Shown piece after piece: positions 35,401 to 47,615 of a stretch of DNA of 64,000 nt; the first letter of the stretch is position 1, and each line of letters opens with the position of its first letter. Both the position numbers and the translations under genes were made by a program. The DNA comes from Darksidea phi (taxonomy: Eukaryota; Ascomycota; Dothideomycetes; Pleosporales; Lentitheciaceae), in NCBI GenBank assembly GCA_030770425.1, contig JASJFT010000055.1:124001-188000 (forward strand), in the 5' to 3' direction. Below the pieces are notes generated by a model, which saw only the letters and a program-made list of their open reading frames with translations, did no database searches and was not told the origin of the DNA.

Positions 35401-38400
35401 TACTTTCTCTTTCCAATGCGGATTATTTGCAGTGCAATATGCTTGCGCGTCTTGTTGGATTGATGCGGGTCTGAAAATTGACGCCATTGTCGGACACAGT
35501 TTCGGAGAATTGGTTTGTCTTGCAGTTTCCGGTGCTCTATCCTTCACCGACGCTATCGAGTTGGTCGCGTCCCGTGCTCGCTTGATCGACACCCAGTGGG
35601 GCCACGAGAAGGGATCCATGTTGGCCATTCATGCGGGCCTAGGGGACGTGGAGCGTCTACTTACTGTCCTAAGATCAACACACCCTGAAGCGAACCTAGA
35701 CATTGCCTGCTACAACGGTCCCCAATCCGTGGTCGTTGCTGGAACATCAGCATCTGTTCAATTGGCCGAGCGGATGTTATCCACAGAGACCACCTTCGCG
35801 GCAATTCGACATCAATGTCTCTCTACAACACATGCTTTTCATTCCTTCCTCACCCAGCCTATTCTCCCTGGAGTTGACTTGATGGCCGCACATCTGTCCT
35901 GGAACGAGCCGACGTTACCGTTTGAGTTTTGCACATACGAACCAACGACATCGATAAAAGAATGGACGCCGTCTCGCCATATGAGAGAGCCAGTGTATTT
36001 CACGAATGCTGTACGTCGTATAGAGCAGCGTTTGGGAAGATGTGTTTGGCTTGAAGCTGGCTTGGAGGCATCAGCCATACCAATGGCGAAGAGAGCCGTT
36101 GCAAATCCCACAACACACACCTTCTGGGCGTTAGAGTCCAACTCAAGGCGAGGCGATTCTCATAGTATGATCAGTCAATTGGTTTCTGGACTGTGCGAGC
36201 ACGGTATTTCGCTGAAACATTGGGCTCTCCTGAACGAGCAACCGAAGCAAGTCTGGCTCCCACCGTACCAGTTTGAAAGGCAGCATTACTGGATCGAAAA
36301 TATCGACCGAGCCAATGAAGTAAGCCAGAAGCTCGCCGAGTCCGAGAGCAATGGTAGCGCTGCGCGTGTCAGAACGACACGCTTTCTAGTCACGAGAGGT
36401 CAATCACAAATTGTGGATGAACCGGACTTCTGGATTGATGATCAATGTGACCGATTTCAAAAGATCGTGGCTGGCCATGCGGTCATGGGTCAGGCCCTCT
36501 GTCCAGCATCGATGTATATGGAGTGCGTCGCCATGGCTGCGCAATTGCTTATCGGTGGCCCTATCCAACATAGTCTACGTTTTGACGATCTTGAGTTTCT
36601 CTCACCTCTCGGGACCAATCTTGGCCAAAGAATCCGACTGAGCCTGGAAGTTATTCATCCCAACAAAGCTTGGAAATTCACCATCGCCTCATACGCATCG
36701 ACAACGACGACTCGGGAGATAATTCATTGCAGAGGAAAATTAACTTTAACCCATGACCCAGAGCTTGCAGTCTTTTCTCGGCTCCTTGGTTGTCAATTTG
36801 ACAAGCTGAAGCTTTCGGGAAACGCAGAAAGACTAATGTCCAATCGCGCATATGGGCTGTTCTCTCGAGTGGTTCATTATGAGCCATTTTTGAAAGGAAT
36901 TCGTTCCATCCTCATTCAAGAGAACGAAGCCATCGCCACCGTGGAGCTGCCTGATGATCAACCGGGTCGGCATGAGAGTACTGTACGGCAACGATGCGAC
37001 GGCGTTCTTGCGGACACTTTCATCTCAACTGCTGGTCTGCTTGTGAACAGCAGCGACTATGTTTCACATAGATCTGTTATGGTGGCTACTGCTATGGAAC
37101 GATGCATTTTTTCTCCTGCCTGTAGGATGGACGACCAACACTCTTGGAACGTCTATGTCAAGTTTGTCATGATCGACGATGCCAACGCAACAAGCGATAT
37201 ATTTGTCTACTCCTCGGAGCTTGAGCTAGTGACGGCGTTTACTGGCGTCCGATTTGCAAAAGTCGGAATGGATAGGTTGGAGAAGACACTGCAGTCCGTG
37301 AATGCGAAAGGGCCCAAGCCCTTGGACGACTACGCAGATGATACCTCATCAAGCTCAGAACCGACTCATCCGATCATTTACACCCCCAACGAGAATGGCA
37401 CCGCAAGTTTTGCTGCTGAAGCCGACCACGAAAGCGCAATCAAATCCCTCATTGCTAATTTTACGGGACTCCAGGAAGCCGACGTATCTGGGGACGCGTT
37501 GCTTTGCGACATGGGAATCGATTCATTATCTTCTATTGAGTTGTCCTCCGAAATCCAAATACAGGTCGGCATCAGCGTGGATTCCAGCGATATCGCTCGC
37601 ATGAGCTTTGCTGACCTCATGAGACAAATCGTTGGACATGCCACCAACATCTCCGATCTCTCAGCTCATCAAAATCCACATCAAGGAAGCGCACTCTCAA
37701 CGCCAGGCTCGCATTCCGTGCCGGTAGGCAGAAGCAGCGCTGGGCGTCACTGCTGGGATGAACTGGCACAAGATCCCATTTTAGCTCTTGCCGAGCTTGA
37801 ATCACACTTCGATCAAAGCTGCTGGAAGCGAGGGTTCGCAAACTATTGGCGCGACGTACATCCTCTGCAGCAAGAACTCTTGGAGGCATACATCTTGGAA
37901 GCTTTCACCTCACTGGGTGCTGAATTTGCCGCTACGCAACCAGGTAATCGAATCCAACTATTCGCACACAGCGCGAAATACAACCGTCTTGTGTCAAGGC
38001 TCCTTGAAATCCTCGAAGCTGGCGCAATAGTTCACATACAAGACAGGAGCGTCATGCGTGGCCAAGGCAAACTTCCTTCAAAGAGCTCCTCGGAGCTTCA
38101 TGACAGTTTTATATTGCGTTTTCCGCAGTATGTGCCGGAAGCAGACCTCATGAGGCTCACTGGTTCAAAGCTCGCACAATGCTTGAGCGGAAGCCAAGAT
38201 CCCGTGTCCCTCATGTTTGGGAGTCGATTGTCAGCCAATGCTATGGAGCAATATTATCATCATTCCCCAATGTTATCAGTGTCCACGGACCTTCTTGTTG
38301 AGTATGTTACAAAATTGATTCGCGGCGTCAAGGAGCCCGTGAAGATCTTGGAAGTCGGCGCAGGAACAGGAGGTACTACGAGGAGACTAGCAGAAGCGCT

Positions 38401-40060
38401 TGAAGCAACTGGTATTTCATGCCAATACACGTTCACGGACTTATCACCAACATTGGTGGCGCAAGCAAAACGCATGTTTGCAAGCTATCCTTGGATGGAG
38501 TTCGCGACGTTTGATCTAGAGAAAGAAGTCCACAATGAATTCCGGAATCAGTATCACATTACAATTGGAACTAACTGCGTCCATGCGACAAGGGACCGAG
38601 TTGCTTCTTGCGCGAGATTGCGCGATACCTTGACCGACAACGGGCTACTCATACTCTCGGAAGTGACACGCATCATTGACTGGTACGATATATGTTTTGG
38701 CTTATTGGATGGTTGGTGGTACGCCGGAAACGGAACAGAATATCCCCTACAGCCTTCCTCAGTCTGGATGGAGGCATTTCGGGTTGCGGGCTTTCCAGCT
38801 TCCGGGTTCTCTCGGGGCGGCTCACATGAGGCAACCACGCAGCAACTGCTCGTAGGACACAACTCTCGAACGCGAGTTGCTTCCCTGAAAGACCCGTCCA
38901 ACAGCATACTGTATCATGTGGAAACGATGAAATACAAGACGGTTAAGGATGTCGATATCCTTGCCGACGTCTATATACCACATACTGTCGACTCAGGTCC
39001 GCGGCCCATCGGTATGTAGCCACGACCGGACTGCCACTGTCGCTAATGCTTGGAAGCTCTGCTCATTCATGGCGGTGGCCATATGACGCTTTCCCGAAAA
39101 GCGATACGTCCTGCGCAAACCAATTATCTCATCGAGAATGGCTTTCTGCCGGTCAGCTTAGACTACCGGCTTTGTCCAGAGGTTAACTTGATTGACGGAC
39201 CTATGACCGATGTTCGCGATGGCTATTGGTGGGCGCGGAGTAAGATGCCACTGGAGCTGTTAAAGAGAGGAATTCTGGTAGATAGTGACAGGGTAGTGGT
39301 TATTGGATGGTCCACTGGAGGTCATTTAGCAATGGCAGTTTGCTGGATGGCAAAGGAGGCCGACATGCCGCTGCCCGCAGCCGTGCTAAGTTTCTATGCA
39401 CCCGTCGACTTCGAATCTAGAGGTACGTCTCAAGTTATTGCACTTTAGAGTAGTATGGCTCATCTTATGTCAGAGTTGGATTGTGAAGGTGGCACGTCCT
39501 TACCGCGACCTAAAATGGACCTCAGTGGAGCTTTGAAGGCAGTAGCGCGGAAGCCCGTAAGGCGTCATTCCTTCGCTCGAGAATTTTTGTTGTAGAAAGC
39601 AAGCTGATTTGTGAAGATTACAAATTACGGTACCGGTACGACTGATGAATCCGGCCTAGGCTGGGTAAGGCCCGGGGATCCGCGATGCGAACTTCTTCTC
39701 CACGTATTCAGGAGCCGCGTCGGTCTTCCGCTACTCCTCAACGGCCTGCCTACGGACACTGAAGTGGAATGCCTCGCGATACCCTCGAATACGCACATTG
39801 CCGCCGTTAGCCCAATGGCTCGCGTCCTCCGTGGTGATTACGATGTGCCCACTTTCATCGTCCATGGCTCTGACGATGACATTGCACCGATCGCAGCTGC
39901 GGAGCGCATGATAGGGGTGTTAAAACAGCGAGGTGTGAAGCACGGATTCCTCAGTGTCGAGGGCGTAGGACATGTCTTTGATCTAGATATACGTCCAGGA
40001 ACGGAAAGGTGGGAGAAGCAGATTGAGGCTGGATATCGATTTCTGTTTGGCTGTTCGTAA
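32482..40060 (+). CDS. Non-reducing polyketide synthase, SAT-KS-AT-PT-ACP-CMeT-TE
   Basis: Five exons (32482-33090, 33143-39011, 39057-39422, 39474-39556, 39617-40060) give 2456 residues. Domains in order: SAT (C134 in HGYCGG); KS from about 379 (C547 in DTACSSS, EAHATGTQAGDP, NIGHCETAAG); AT (S989 in GHSFGEL); product template (H1315 in VAGHAVMGQ); one ACP (S1664 in MGIDSLSSIEL); C-methyltransferase (LEVGAGTGGTTRR near 1940); and a C-terminal esterase-like thioesterase (HGGGH, S2245 in GWSTGGH, VHGSDDDIAP, GVGHVFD). This order and the hydrolase-type TE match synthases of C-methylated orsellinates such as dimethylorsellinate and the mycophenolic acid precursor. The last three introns are easily missed; without them the TE is cut off. 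All catalytic residues I can place are present. Confidence 0.93.
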
Positions 40061-40141
40061 AGGTAGACCTCTCAGTTTCAGAATACATTCTATCACAATG
40101 AAAAACACTATATGTGTTCACTATCAATTAGCCCCGTTGGT

Positions 40142-41485
40142 TCATATCTGTATCGTGCCGCGAAACAATTCTCTAAGCTCGGCCAGCGTGCTGCGTATTT
40201 CCTTCACGGGTTGCTCAATCCCCGCCATTACTGTCCATACAAGTAATGCCGTTTCCCCTCCGCCGGGTCCTAATACTCCATTCGAGTCCGAGCTGGCCCC
40301 TTCTTTGCTAACGCGAAAGCTTGCGGGCAGGCCGAGCAGAGCTTCGATCTCACCAAGCTGGTGGACGCATATCTGCAGTATGAACTTGAACTGAAACCGG
40401 GGAAATGAGGCGAGCGACACACCGCCCAGAGAGAGAGATGGGAAGATCGCCGGGATGTGACATCTTGGGAGCCTTTGGAGGTCTGCTGTATCTGGGGGTG
40501 ATGCGTGTGGACTCCGTGGCTCGGGTAGAGCATCCTCAGGTAGAACGAGTGATCTGATTCGAGAGTATAGTATATGATGCAACTGCATAAGGCGTATATA
40601 TGCTGTAAGGATTTGAAGCGTTGTAGCTGTGTCGGCCGTGAACGCTCCCTCAGGGCGGTCTTGCGACGCAGAAAATGCAGCCTCGGAAAATGATTCAAAT
40701 ATCTTTAGAAAAGTGAGAGAGCCTTGTAAGACATCTGCCGCAAGTTGTTCCAGAGCCCGCGTGGATGAATTGGAGCCTGCCCTACTAGCGATCCGTTTGT
40801 GCTGTTCCAATCGCGCAAAGAGTGTACCACTGAGCTGAGACAAAGGACATGTGCCATCTTGCGGTGCTTGGCTTGTGGCGATATTTTCCGTAACGAGAGC
40901 TGAACCATTCATCGACTCGACTTGACCAACTCTGTCATGCCGGTTTCGCGAGCTTTGATCTTCGCCTGATGGGTGACCCTCGGAGAAGGGCGACAGCGGT
41001 GTTATGAAAGCTTCGTGATCGTGCTGGCTTGTTTCCGCGACGTGATTCTGGTAAGCTAATGTTCCGAATGCTGTCATATCCGAGGGCGAAGAGCTGAGAA
41101 ACGCACGTAATGCGGAGTCATCATGGTCGTTTATCGCAGAGCCAAATTCTTCATTGAAGGCAATGGCATCAAGTCCGTCGTTGGGAGAAGGTATCGAAAG
41201 TTCGAATGGGAAATCCAAGGATGCAAATCCTAAATCGCGACTCATTGGTGGTTGGCATGTGCTCTCTAGCTGCTGCCACGAACACTGCTTTGTTATTCCC
41301 ACTTGTGACTTTGGTGAAAGGGGCTCCTTGTTCGCCGATGGCCTGCTAGATTTCCTAGCGGGACTAAAAATGCATTCGGCTCGCGAAGCTAAGCATCGGT
41401 TACATTTGGCTTGTTGTTGACTGCGAATGCACTTCATCTTTTGCCCGTGGCATCGGTCGCACGCGGTACGGGTGGTACTGTTCAT
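40142..41485 (-). CDS. AflR-like Zn2Cys6 transcription factor
   Basis: Single exon, 447 residues from the ATG at 41485. Residues 9-38 form the binuclear zinc cluster (ACDRCHGQKMKC, then CNRCLASRAEC), followed by a basic/Ser-rich linker. The body is Ser/Asp-rich. The C-terminal half resembles the AflR regulatory domain, with repeated Leu-rich helices (LEQLAADVLQGSLTFLKIFE and LQLHHILYSRIRSLVL). It lies 81 bp from the PKS 3' end in convergent orientation and is the probable pathway-specific activator of the cluster. A TTG upstream in the same frame is not taken as start. Confidence 0.9.
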   Translation of the reverse strand: MNSTTRTACDRCHGQKMKCIRSQQQAKCNRCLASRAECIFSPARKSSRPSANKEPLSPKSQVGITKQCSWQQLESTCQPPMSRDLGFASLDFPFELSIPSPNDGLDAIAFNEEFGSAINDHDDSALRAFLSSSPSDMTAFGTLAYQNHVAETSQHDHEAFITPLSPFSEGHPSGEDQSSRNRHDRVGQVESMNGSALVTENIATSQAPQDGTCPLSQLSGTLFARLEQHKRIASRAGSNSSTRALEQLAADVLQGSLTFLKIFESFSEAAFSASQDRPEGAFTADTATTLQILTAYIRLMQLHHILYSRIRSLVLPEDALPEPRSPHASPPDTADLQRLPRCHIPAIFPSLSLGGVSLASFPRFQFKFILQICVHQLGEIEALLGLPASFRVSKEGASSDSNGVLGPGGGETALLVWTVMAGIEQPVKEIRSTLAELRELFRGTIQI

Positions 41486-42154
41486 AGTGGGGCACAAGAG
41501 CCAACAGAGCTCGTCCCGCAAACACTAGTCTCGGACGAAAATAATGTTGAGATGCGAGATAATCTCCAGTTGCTACGTAGAGAGGGGGGTGAACCACGTC
41601 TTGATGTGGCGTTTGCGGGGCACTGTGTAACCGAAAATCACTATAGTCTCGGGGAACGCCCATGCAGAGCGCAGATCATTCATGCATCCGCCAATATTTC
41701 TTGATCCAATCATTTGCCTTCGCCTCTATCGTGCAGACACGCTATCACGGAACGTCAGGAAATTAATTGCCTTGGGGCCAGAATACGGACCTCCAAGAGT
41801 GAATTTGACACCCCGATTGAGATAAGACCTTCTTTGAACCCGGAAAATGGTGGGCCTTACCGGGCTTACCCGCCTTGCAGACGTTTTATAATATATGTGT
41901 GGTTAAGCTAATTTTTGGTTCCCCGATGGCGGGAACAGACGCAGCACAGCTGCTGTATTGATGCCCGTCTCTAAAATCGCGGCACAGCCCGGCTCCGGTG
42001 AGATTCCGCGCCTTTTACCTGCGGCGCGGGGTCACACCCGGCCAAAATTCTTATGCACTTACTCTACTGCTTCGCTGCTTTTAAAGCTCAGCGATACTCA
42101 AGAGCCGATTCTGAACCATTCTGAGGTCTCAGTTCGTTTCTTCGATCTAGCACG
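41486..42154. promoter_or_regulatory. Divergent intergenic region, regulator and reductase promoters
   Basis: 669 bp between outward-facing starts. CGG/CCG-rich segment at about 41985-42045 (CCCGGCTCCGGTGAG and CCTGCGGCGCGGGG). No ORF of note. Confidence 0.45.
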
Positions 42155-43260
42155 ATGCCTACTATACTCGGTCGAGACGTAGGCCCCATTGGCTATGGCT
42201 TGATGTCCTTGACACTCGGGGACCCAGCTAGCCTTCCCTCAGAGGAGCAAGCATTCAAGGCACTGCGTACTGCTGCAGACCTTGGTTGTCTCGTTTGGAA
42301 CGGCGCCGAGTTCTACGGCACCCCGGATTACAATTCCCTCGTTCTCCTCAACCGCTTCTTCAAAAAATATCCGGAATATGCAGAAAAGGTTGTTCTGAAT
42401 ATCAAAGGCGCCATGCGACCGAATTGGACCCCAGATTGCACACCGGAGTTCATCCAGCAAAGCGTGTGGAACTGCGTGAAGCATTTGGATGGGTCGTCAA
42501 AGATTCACATGTTCGAATGCGGGAGAAGAGACATCAATGTACCTCTGGAGACGCAACTCAACACCTTGAAGGACCTGGTCCGGGAGGGAAAGATTGAGAG
42601 CATCGCTCTGACGGAGGTCAACGCCAACACTATTCGAGAGGCAGCCAAGGTCGTCCCCATATCGGCAGTGGAGATAGAGCTTTCTATCTGGAACACGGGG
42701 CCATTGAAGAACGGGATTACACAAGCGTGCGCCGAGCTTGACATCCCCATTCTGGCGTATGTTTCCCAAGTCCATCTTCCCCAGAGTCGTTTCCATTCGC
42801 TGATGAAAATAGATACTCCCCGCTCGGTGGCGCAATGCTTGCCGGGAAGCTCGAGTCGCCGGCGGATCTGCCCGCCCGCGATCATCGTCGCATGTTCCCC
42901 AAATACCAGGATGGTAACTTCCAGGAAAACTTGAAGCTAGTAAAAAATATCAAAAATCTCGCAAACAAGAAAGGGTGCACCACGGCTCAAATTGCTTTGG
43001 GATGGCTTGTCGCTCTTTCCGGACGCCCGAACATGCCGACCATTATCCCGATCCCAGGAGCTAGTAAGTCACTGTCCTCGCGAGACCAGCTAGATGGTAT
43101 ACTGATGACTCTGGCAGAATCTGCTGAGCATATCGAAGAGAACGCTGTTGTGGTTGAGCTGAGTGATGAAGAGATGAGCACTATAGATTCGATCATATCA
43201 ACCCACGTGGTTGTGGGCGATAGGTACCACAAGTACGGAATGGCTATGACAGATCTGTAG
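42155..43260 (+). CDS. Aldo/keto reductase (pyridoxal reductase-like)
   Basis: Two exons (42155-42756, 42813-43260) give 349 residues. The barrel starts VGPIGYGLMSLT. The active-site Tyr is in WNGAEFYGTPDYNS, the Lys in VVLNIKGAM, and the His position in KIHMFECGRRD. Across the splice the protein reads ILAYSPLGGAMLAGKLES, and the cofactor loop IIPIPGASK follows. The protein is closest in pattern to fungal pyridoxal-reductase/YakC-type AKRs, NADPH-dependent and cytosolic. In the cluster it could reduce a carbonyl of the product or intermediate. The intron donor GC|GTATGT restores an otherwise frame-broken barrel strand. Confidence 0.9.
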
Positions 43261-43943
43261 AGGCGGCAGCCTCTTCCATACGTTAGTATATGCACTTGTC
43301 CGTTGCAGCGCAAGGGAGATATAGTAGAAGCAGGCAATAATACAGAAAATTTCTTTGGATGAACATTGCAGCACATTTTCTGTGACTCTGCACGCTTCAA
43401 CAATATAGCGTACGCATGTGACTGTTGGGCCATCTCCCTCCGTCTGTCTTCGTAGACGCCACCTTAGGGATACCACTGCAGTCCTGGGGGCAACTTCTCC
43501 TAACGTAAGGGGTTACAAGCGCTATTTCGCTATGTTGGTATTTGATTATGCTGTGCCTCCCAACGGCGCGGATAATATGGGGCGGACCTAGCAAAATCAG
43601 CCGGTACCCAATCAACGCAGGAGAAACCCACCGGTCAAACCTTGCTCACAACGAAAAGCACCGGCCGAAAGTCATGCTGATATGAGGCGCAACAACCACA
43701 TCGTATCCGTTGAGGGCGACATGCCGCTGATCCCACCGATACTGCAGGTGGACTGGAAGGAAGGCCGTTCCTAGACGCAGAGGACTGCTTTCCGCTGTTC
43801 TCTTTATTGCGATAACAACCCGGCTTCCCTACTTATGCCTTCTGAACATTAGCCTTATACACTGACGTTGAACTGTCGCATTGTCTCCGTTATACTTCAC
43901 ATTGAACGTCGCCAACACTGTTTCTGCGCTCTTGTTGGCAATA
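43261..43943. other. Intergenic, no supported gene
   Basis: About 680 bp between the reductase and the rhodopsin-like gene, with several CGG/CCG sites near 43560-43680. No ORF supported. Confidence 0.4.
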
Positions 43944-45346
43944 ATGCTATCCGAAAGATATACCGCTCAAAAGCCTGACTATGCCACCAGAGGACCATCA
44001 ATTGTCGCAGTAGCATCAGTCTTGATTGCAGTCTCTACAGTTGCGGTCTGCGCTCGCTTCTGGTCTCGTATCGTCGCGACGAGAACTAAACTCTGGTGGG
44101 ACGATGCTGCGCTCTTGGGCACTCTTGTAAGTTTCGAATTTCGACTTGCAACGCACATCTCCGATTACTTGGGTGGGAATTTGGGAAGACGATTCCGACA
44201 AGTAAGCTGCAACGACCTCGTAGCCACCGGCTAGGACGTTAGGTGAACACCCCCGCAAATGGTCGCTTGTCGAAGGTTCAACTAGTATTGAAACTAACAT
44301 GATAACGGCCAGGCGTTCTCGAACGCGTATCTTGCAACCATGATATGGTGGACGACAATCGGCTACGGAAAGCATATGTTCATGCTTCCAATGTCGTCCA
44401 TCAAAGACAACAAGCTTGCTTCCCACCTGATCGTTTTCTTCTACATTGCTTCTATCAATTTCATCAAGATTTCTGCACTTACACTTTATGGACGTCTCTT
44501 TCGGGTCTCTCGCCGAATGACGTATACGCTTTGGGCTATTGGGGTCATTGTAGTGCTATGGTGGGTCTCTTCGGAGATTCTGCCTTGGTTTGCTTGCCAT
44601 CCTGTCGCGAAAACTTTAGATCCCATGATACCCGGGTATTGTGTTAAGAGGATCGCGTATTACCATGCTGTTGGCCTGATCAATCCTATCATTGACATCA
44701 TCATCTTACTCCTGCCTATGCCCATGGTCTGGAAGTTGAATATGAATCTGGGGAGAAAGATTCTTGCGTCTTTGGTGTTCATAGTGGGATACTGGTGAGT
44801 CAATGCCCTCATGTAATTTGGAGCATCTTAGCTGACGAACCTTGTAAAGCTCTGCTTTTCTAGCTCTTGTTCGTTTTGGCATGATATTCAAGAATCCAAA
44901 CATCATGGATGCTGGTCCAGGATCAGACCCCACCTGTAAGGCCGACACCTGATACATACACACAATGGCTGACTAGTTAAGGGGACACAATTCCACTCCA
45001 GATAGTTTCCATGCTCGAAGCGCCTCTTGCAATCATTGCTCTTTCTGGTCCGCCCATCAACCAAATAATCCGACGCGCGAAGGTGTTTGGTTGGAACTCA
45101 CTGTTCAGCACTGCTCAATTCCCTACACCGGTTGTGCGATCTGATACCGAAAAGTCAGATAGTCTTAGGTCAGAGAGCAAAGGAAGTGTTTTCAGTAGAG
45201 TCATGAAGAAAAAGAGCAGTAAATCGGATATTCCACCCATTCCTCAGCTTGACGAGGGAAATAATCCAATGGAGAATGGTACAAGGATTTGGGATGGGAA
45301 TGGGAGCGGGACGATCCAGGCGCAACGGGATGTGAGTGTAGTGTAG
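43944..45346 (+). CDS. Rhodopsin-like fungal integral membrane protein
   Basis: Four exons (43944-44126, 44313-44794, 44850-44935, 44982-45346) give 371 residues. Hydrophobic segments include IVAVASVLIAVSTVAVCARF, LIVFFYIASINFIKISALTL, LWAIGVIVVLWWVSSEILPW and PIIDIIILLLPMPMVWKL. The WWDDAAL and FIKISALTLYGRLF blocks are typical of the fungal 'rhodopsin domain' family found in many secondary-metabolite clusters. The tail is Ser/Lys-rich and cytosolic. Its role in such clusters is not established; transport or sensing have been suggested. The first intron is long for this window (186 nt) and its acceptor is less certain. Confidence 0.82.
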
Positions 45347-45860
45347 CTCTAAGCGATGAGTGTAATATTTTAGCGGAGTACGGGACAATGAGCATTGAAA
45401 CCGAATCGACAACGGGCACTTGTGTTTCTACAGTTTCAAATTGTTTCAGTTTATGGAGCAATAAATCTGACGTTACTTTCGATACCTAATTTGCTGGGCT
45501 TCTCGCCTTTGCTCAAGTTCCAGGAAACGAGACTGGGCTTGTGCGTGTAAACGACCCGAAGGCCTCTTGATGAGGCCCTCATGTCATTTACAATATGATG
45601 CTATGTACGAGCAAAGGAATTCCACGGCTTCGCTCTCTCATAGGTGGAAATTACCATACAAGTCTTCCAGAACAGATTATTGCCGTGAACTATGGAGCTT
45701 TTCTGAAGATTGGTGTTAAGATTCTAAGCTAGTATGCCTTCATTTCTCGGCTGAAAAGTAACCCGTTTCTCACCAAACCCTCAATGTAACGTATGCGTGT
45801 CTGGCAGAAAATATCTGTCTCAAATACGACTAATAAACCAGGAGTCGTGTCCTTGCAATC
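45347..45860. other. Convergent 3' region
   Basis: 514 bp between the ends of two convergent genes. No ORF or repeat recognised. Confidence 0.4.
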
Positions 45861-47535
45861 TCATTGACGCCTGGTACTCAGGGTAATCCTCAGTGGCGGC
45901 CTATCACGGAAGAGATACACCGTGTGCTTATCGACATTGAATCCGTCATCCAGCAGTGCAAAGTCGAAATGCCAGATGAAGCGCGCGATAATTAATTTTA
46001 TCTCCGCATAGGCGAGGCCTTTGCCAATACAATTCTTGGGGCCAACGCTGAAAGGCTGAAAAACCTCTTGTCGATCGCGCAGCGTCTCCTTTGGGCGATC
46101 AGGATGGTCAGCTGGTAGCCAACGTTCCGGGATAAAGCGGTCGTGAAGAGCGAAGTTATTTGGAAGTGTGAAAGCAGGAAGTTGGTAAATGGAAACAACG
46201 GTCTGTTATACATTAATACCATTGACGACGTCTTGATGTTGTGACGTGGCTTACATCGGGTGGAATCGCAATATCGGATATGACGGCTCCCTCCTTGGGC
46301 GTCTTTCTTCTCATGCCTCCGGGAATGGGCGAGTACATTCTCATTGATTCGTCGATCACGGCGTTAAGGTAAGGTGACCTCGATGTGGTGGCCATGTTGA
46401 GAACCTTTTCCGGTCCCATGCAAGATTCCAGCTCCTTGCGCAGTTTATCTCTAATTTGCGGGCATTTGGCAAGGTAGTAGATAGTGCCGCAAAGTACATC
46501 CGACAACGGCTCGGTCGCTGCGATGATAAATAGTGCGGCGTTTACTTCCATCTCACCAAGCGAAAGCGCCTTCTCACCTTTGTTTCGAAGAAGATATGTC
46601 CAAAGGTCGGACCGATTTGGATCATCGCCGACCGCGAGGCGCTCTCTGACCTTTTGTGCACTCATCTCCAGATGATCCTTAACCCCTTTCAGATGCTTGA
46701 TCGGCGCGAAGAGCATGATGAGTGGAGCCAGTTGGCCAAAGGCATTGGCATTAGTGACGAAACTCACTGCGCGGAACCAGTTCATGAGAAGCGCTACCCA
46801 TGGGTGGTATCTTTGCATTTCAACGCACTCGAACTGAGTGTTCAGCGTGAAGTCTCCGATGATGTCGAAAGCAAGAAACCGCATCCATTCGCCTATGTCA
46901 AGTTCAGGGTCCTTCTTCATGTTCTGTTCTAATTTCTCGATGAGCCGGTCGATGTGCACCGTAAGTGTAGGCTCCTGGTCCCTGATGGCTCGTAACGAGA
47001 ATCCATGTGCGAATGCTGCTCGCTGCCGCTATGATACAGTCAGAAGGGAGTATATGCGACAATATTTCGTCGACTACATACGGTGTGTTCTTCGCCCGAA
47101 CTTGTTAACATAGGCTGCGCGTCTGGCCGAACTTTGAAATAGCCATACTTGTGGAGTTTCTTCGTTGCTGCATGTCCGTGTATGTCCTCCCATGAGCTCG
47201 GCGTGATAAAAGAGAGATGGTTTGGCGCGATCCGCACAACAGGCCCGTACTTGCGGTGGAGGTCACGAACGTCATAGGGCTGTCGTCCGTACGCACCAGA
47301 GATTGCGTGAGGGAGGTGAGAAATAGCTCGTAATTTCGGGCCCGGGAATTTCACGAGTGGATGGAAGGTAACGCGGTAGACGGCGCGGAGTACAAAGTAC
47401 ACAATGAACTAGCTTTTGTTAGGTCACGCTGCATATCGCTAAGTGGCCCCTTCATACCGATGCAGCGGCAGCTACCAGGAGGGAACCGAAGGGACGCTCC
47501 AAGACGCTCCACGATAAGAGATCCACGGTAACCAT
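45861..47535 (-). CDS. Cytochrome P450 monooxygenase (cluster, second)
   Basis: Four exons (47535-47458, 47408-47082, 47028-46255, 46202-45861) give 506 residues. The short first exon supplies the N-terminus up to the membrane anchor; the hinge is FHPLVKFPGPKLRA. The ExxR helix is DESMRMYSP, the heme loop FSVGPKNCIG with C451, and the I-helix IIAATEPLSDVL, in which the usual Thr after Glu is Pro. It starts 80 bp downstream of the amidohydrolase on the same strand. Expected to be an ER-bound monooxygenase acting on the cluster product. All three introns are phase 0, which eases the exon calls. Confidence 0.92.
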
Positions 47536-47615
47536 CTTGGGATTGTTCTTTCTCCTTCAGCTTCGGGTGGGGAAGTGTGAATGAGAACAAGAGGGCAGTG
47601 TTACGAAAGTTAAGG

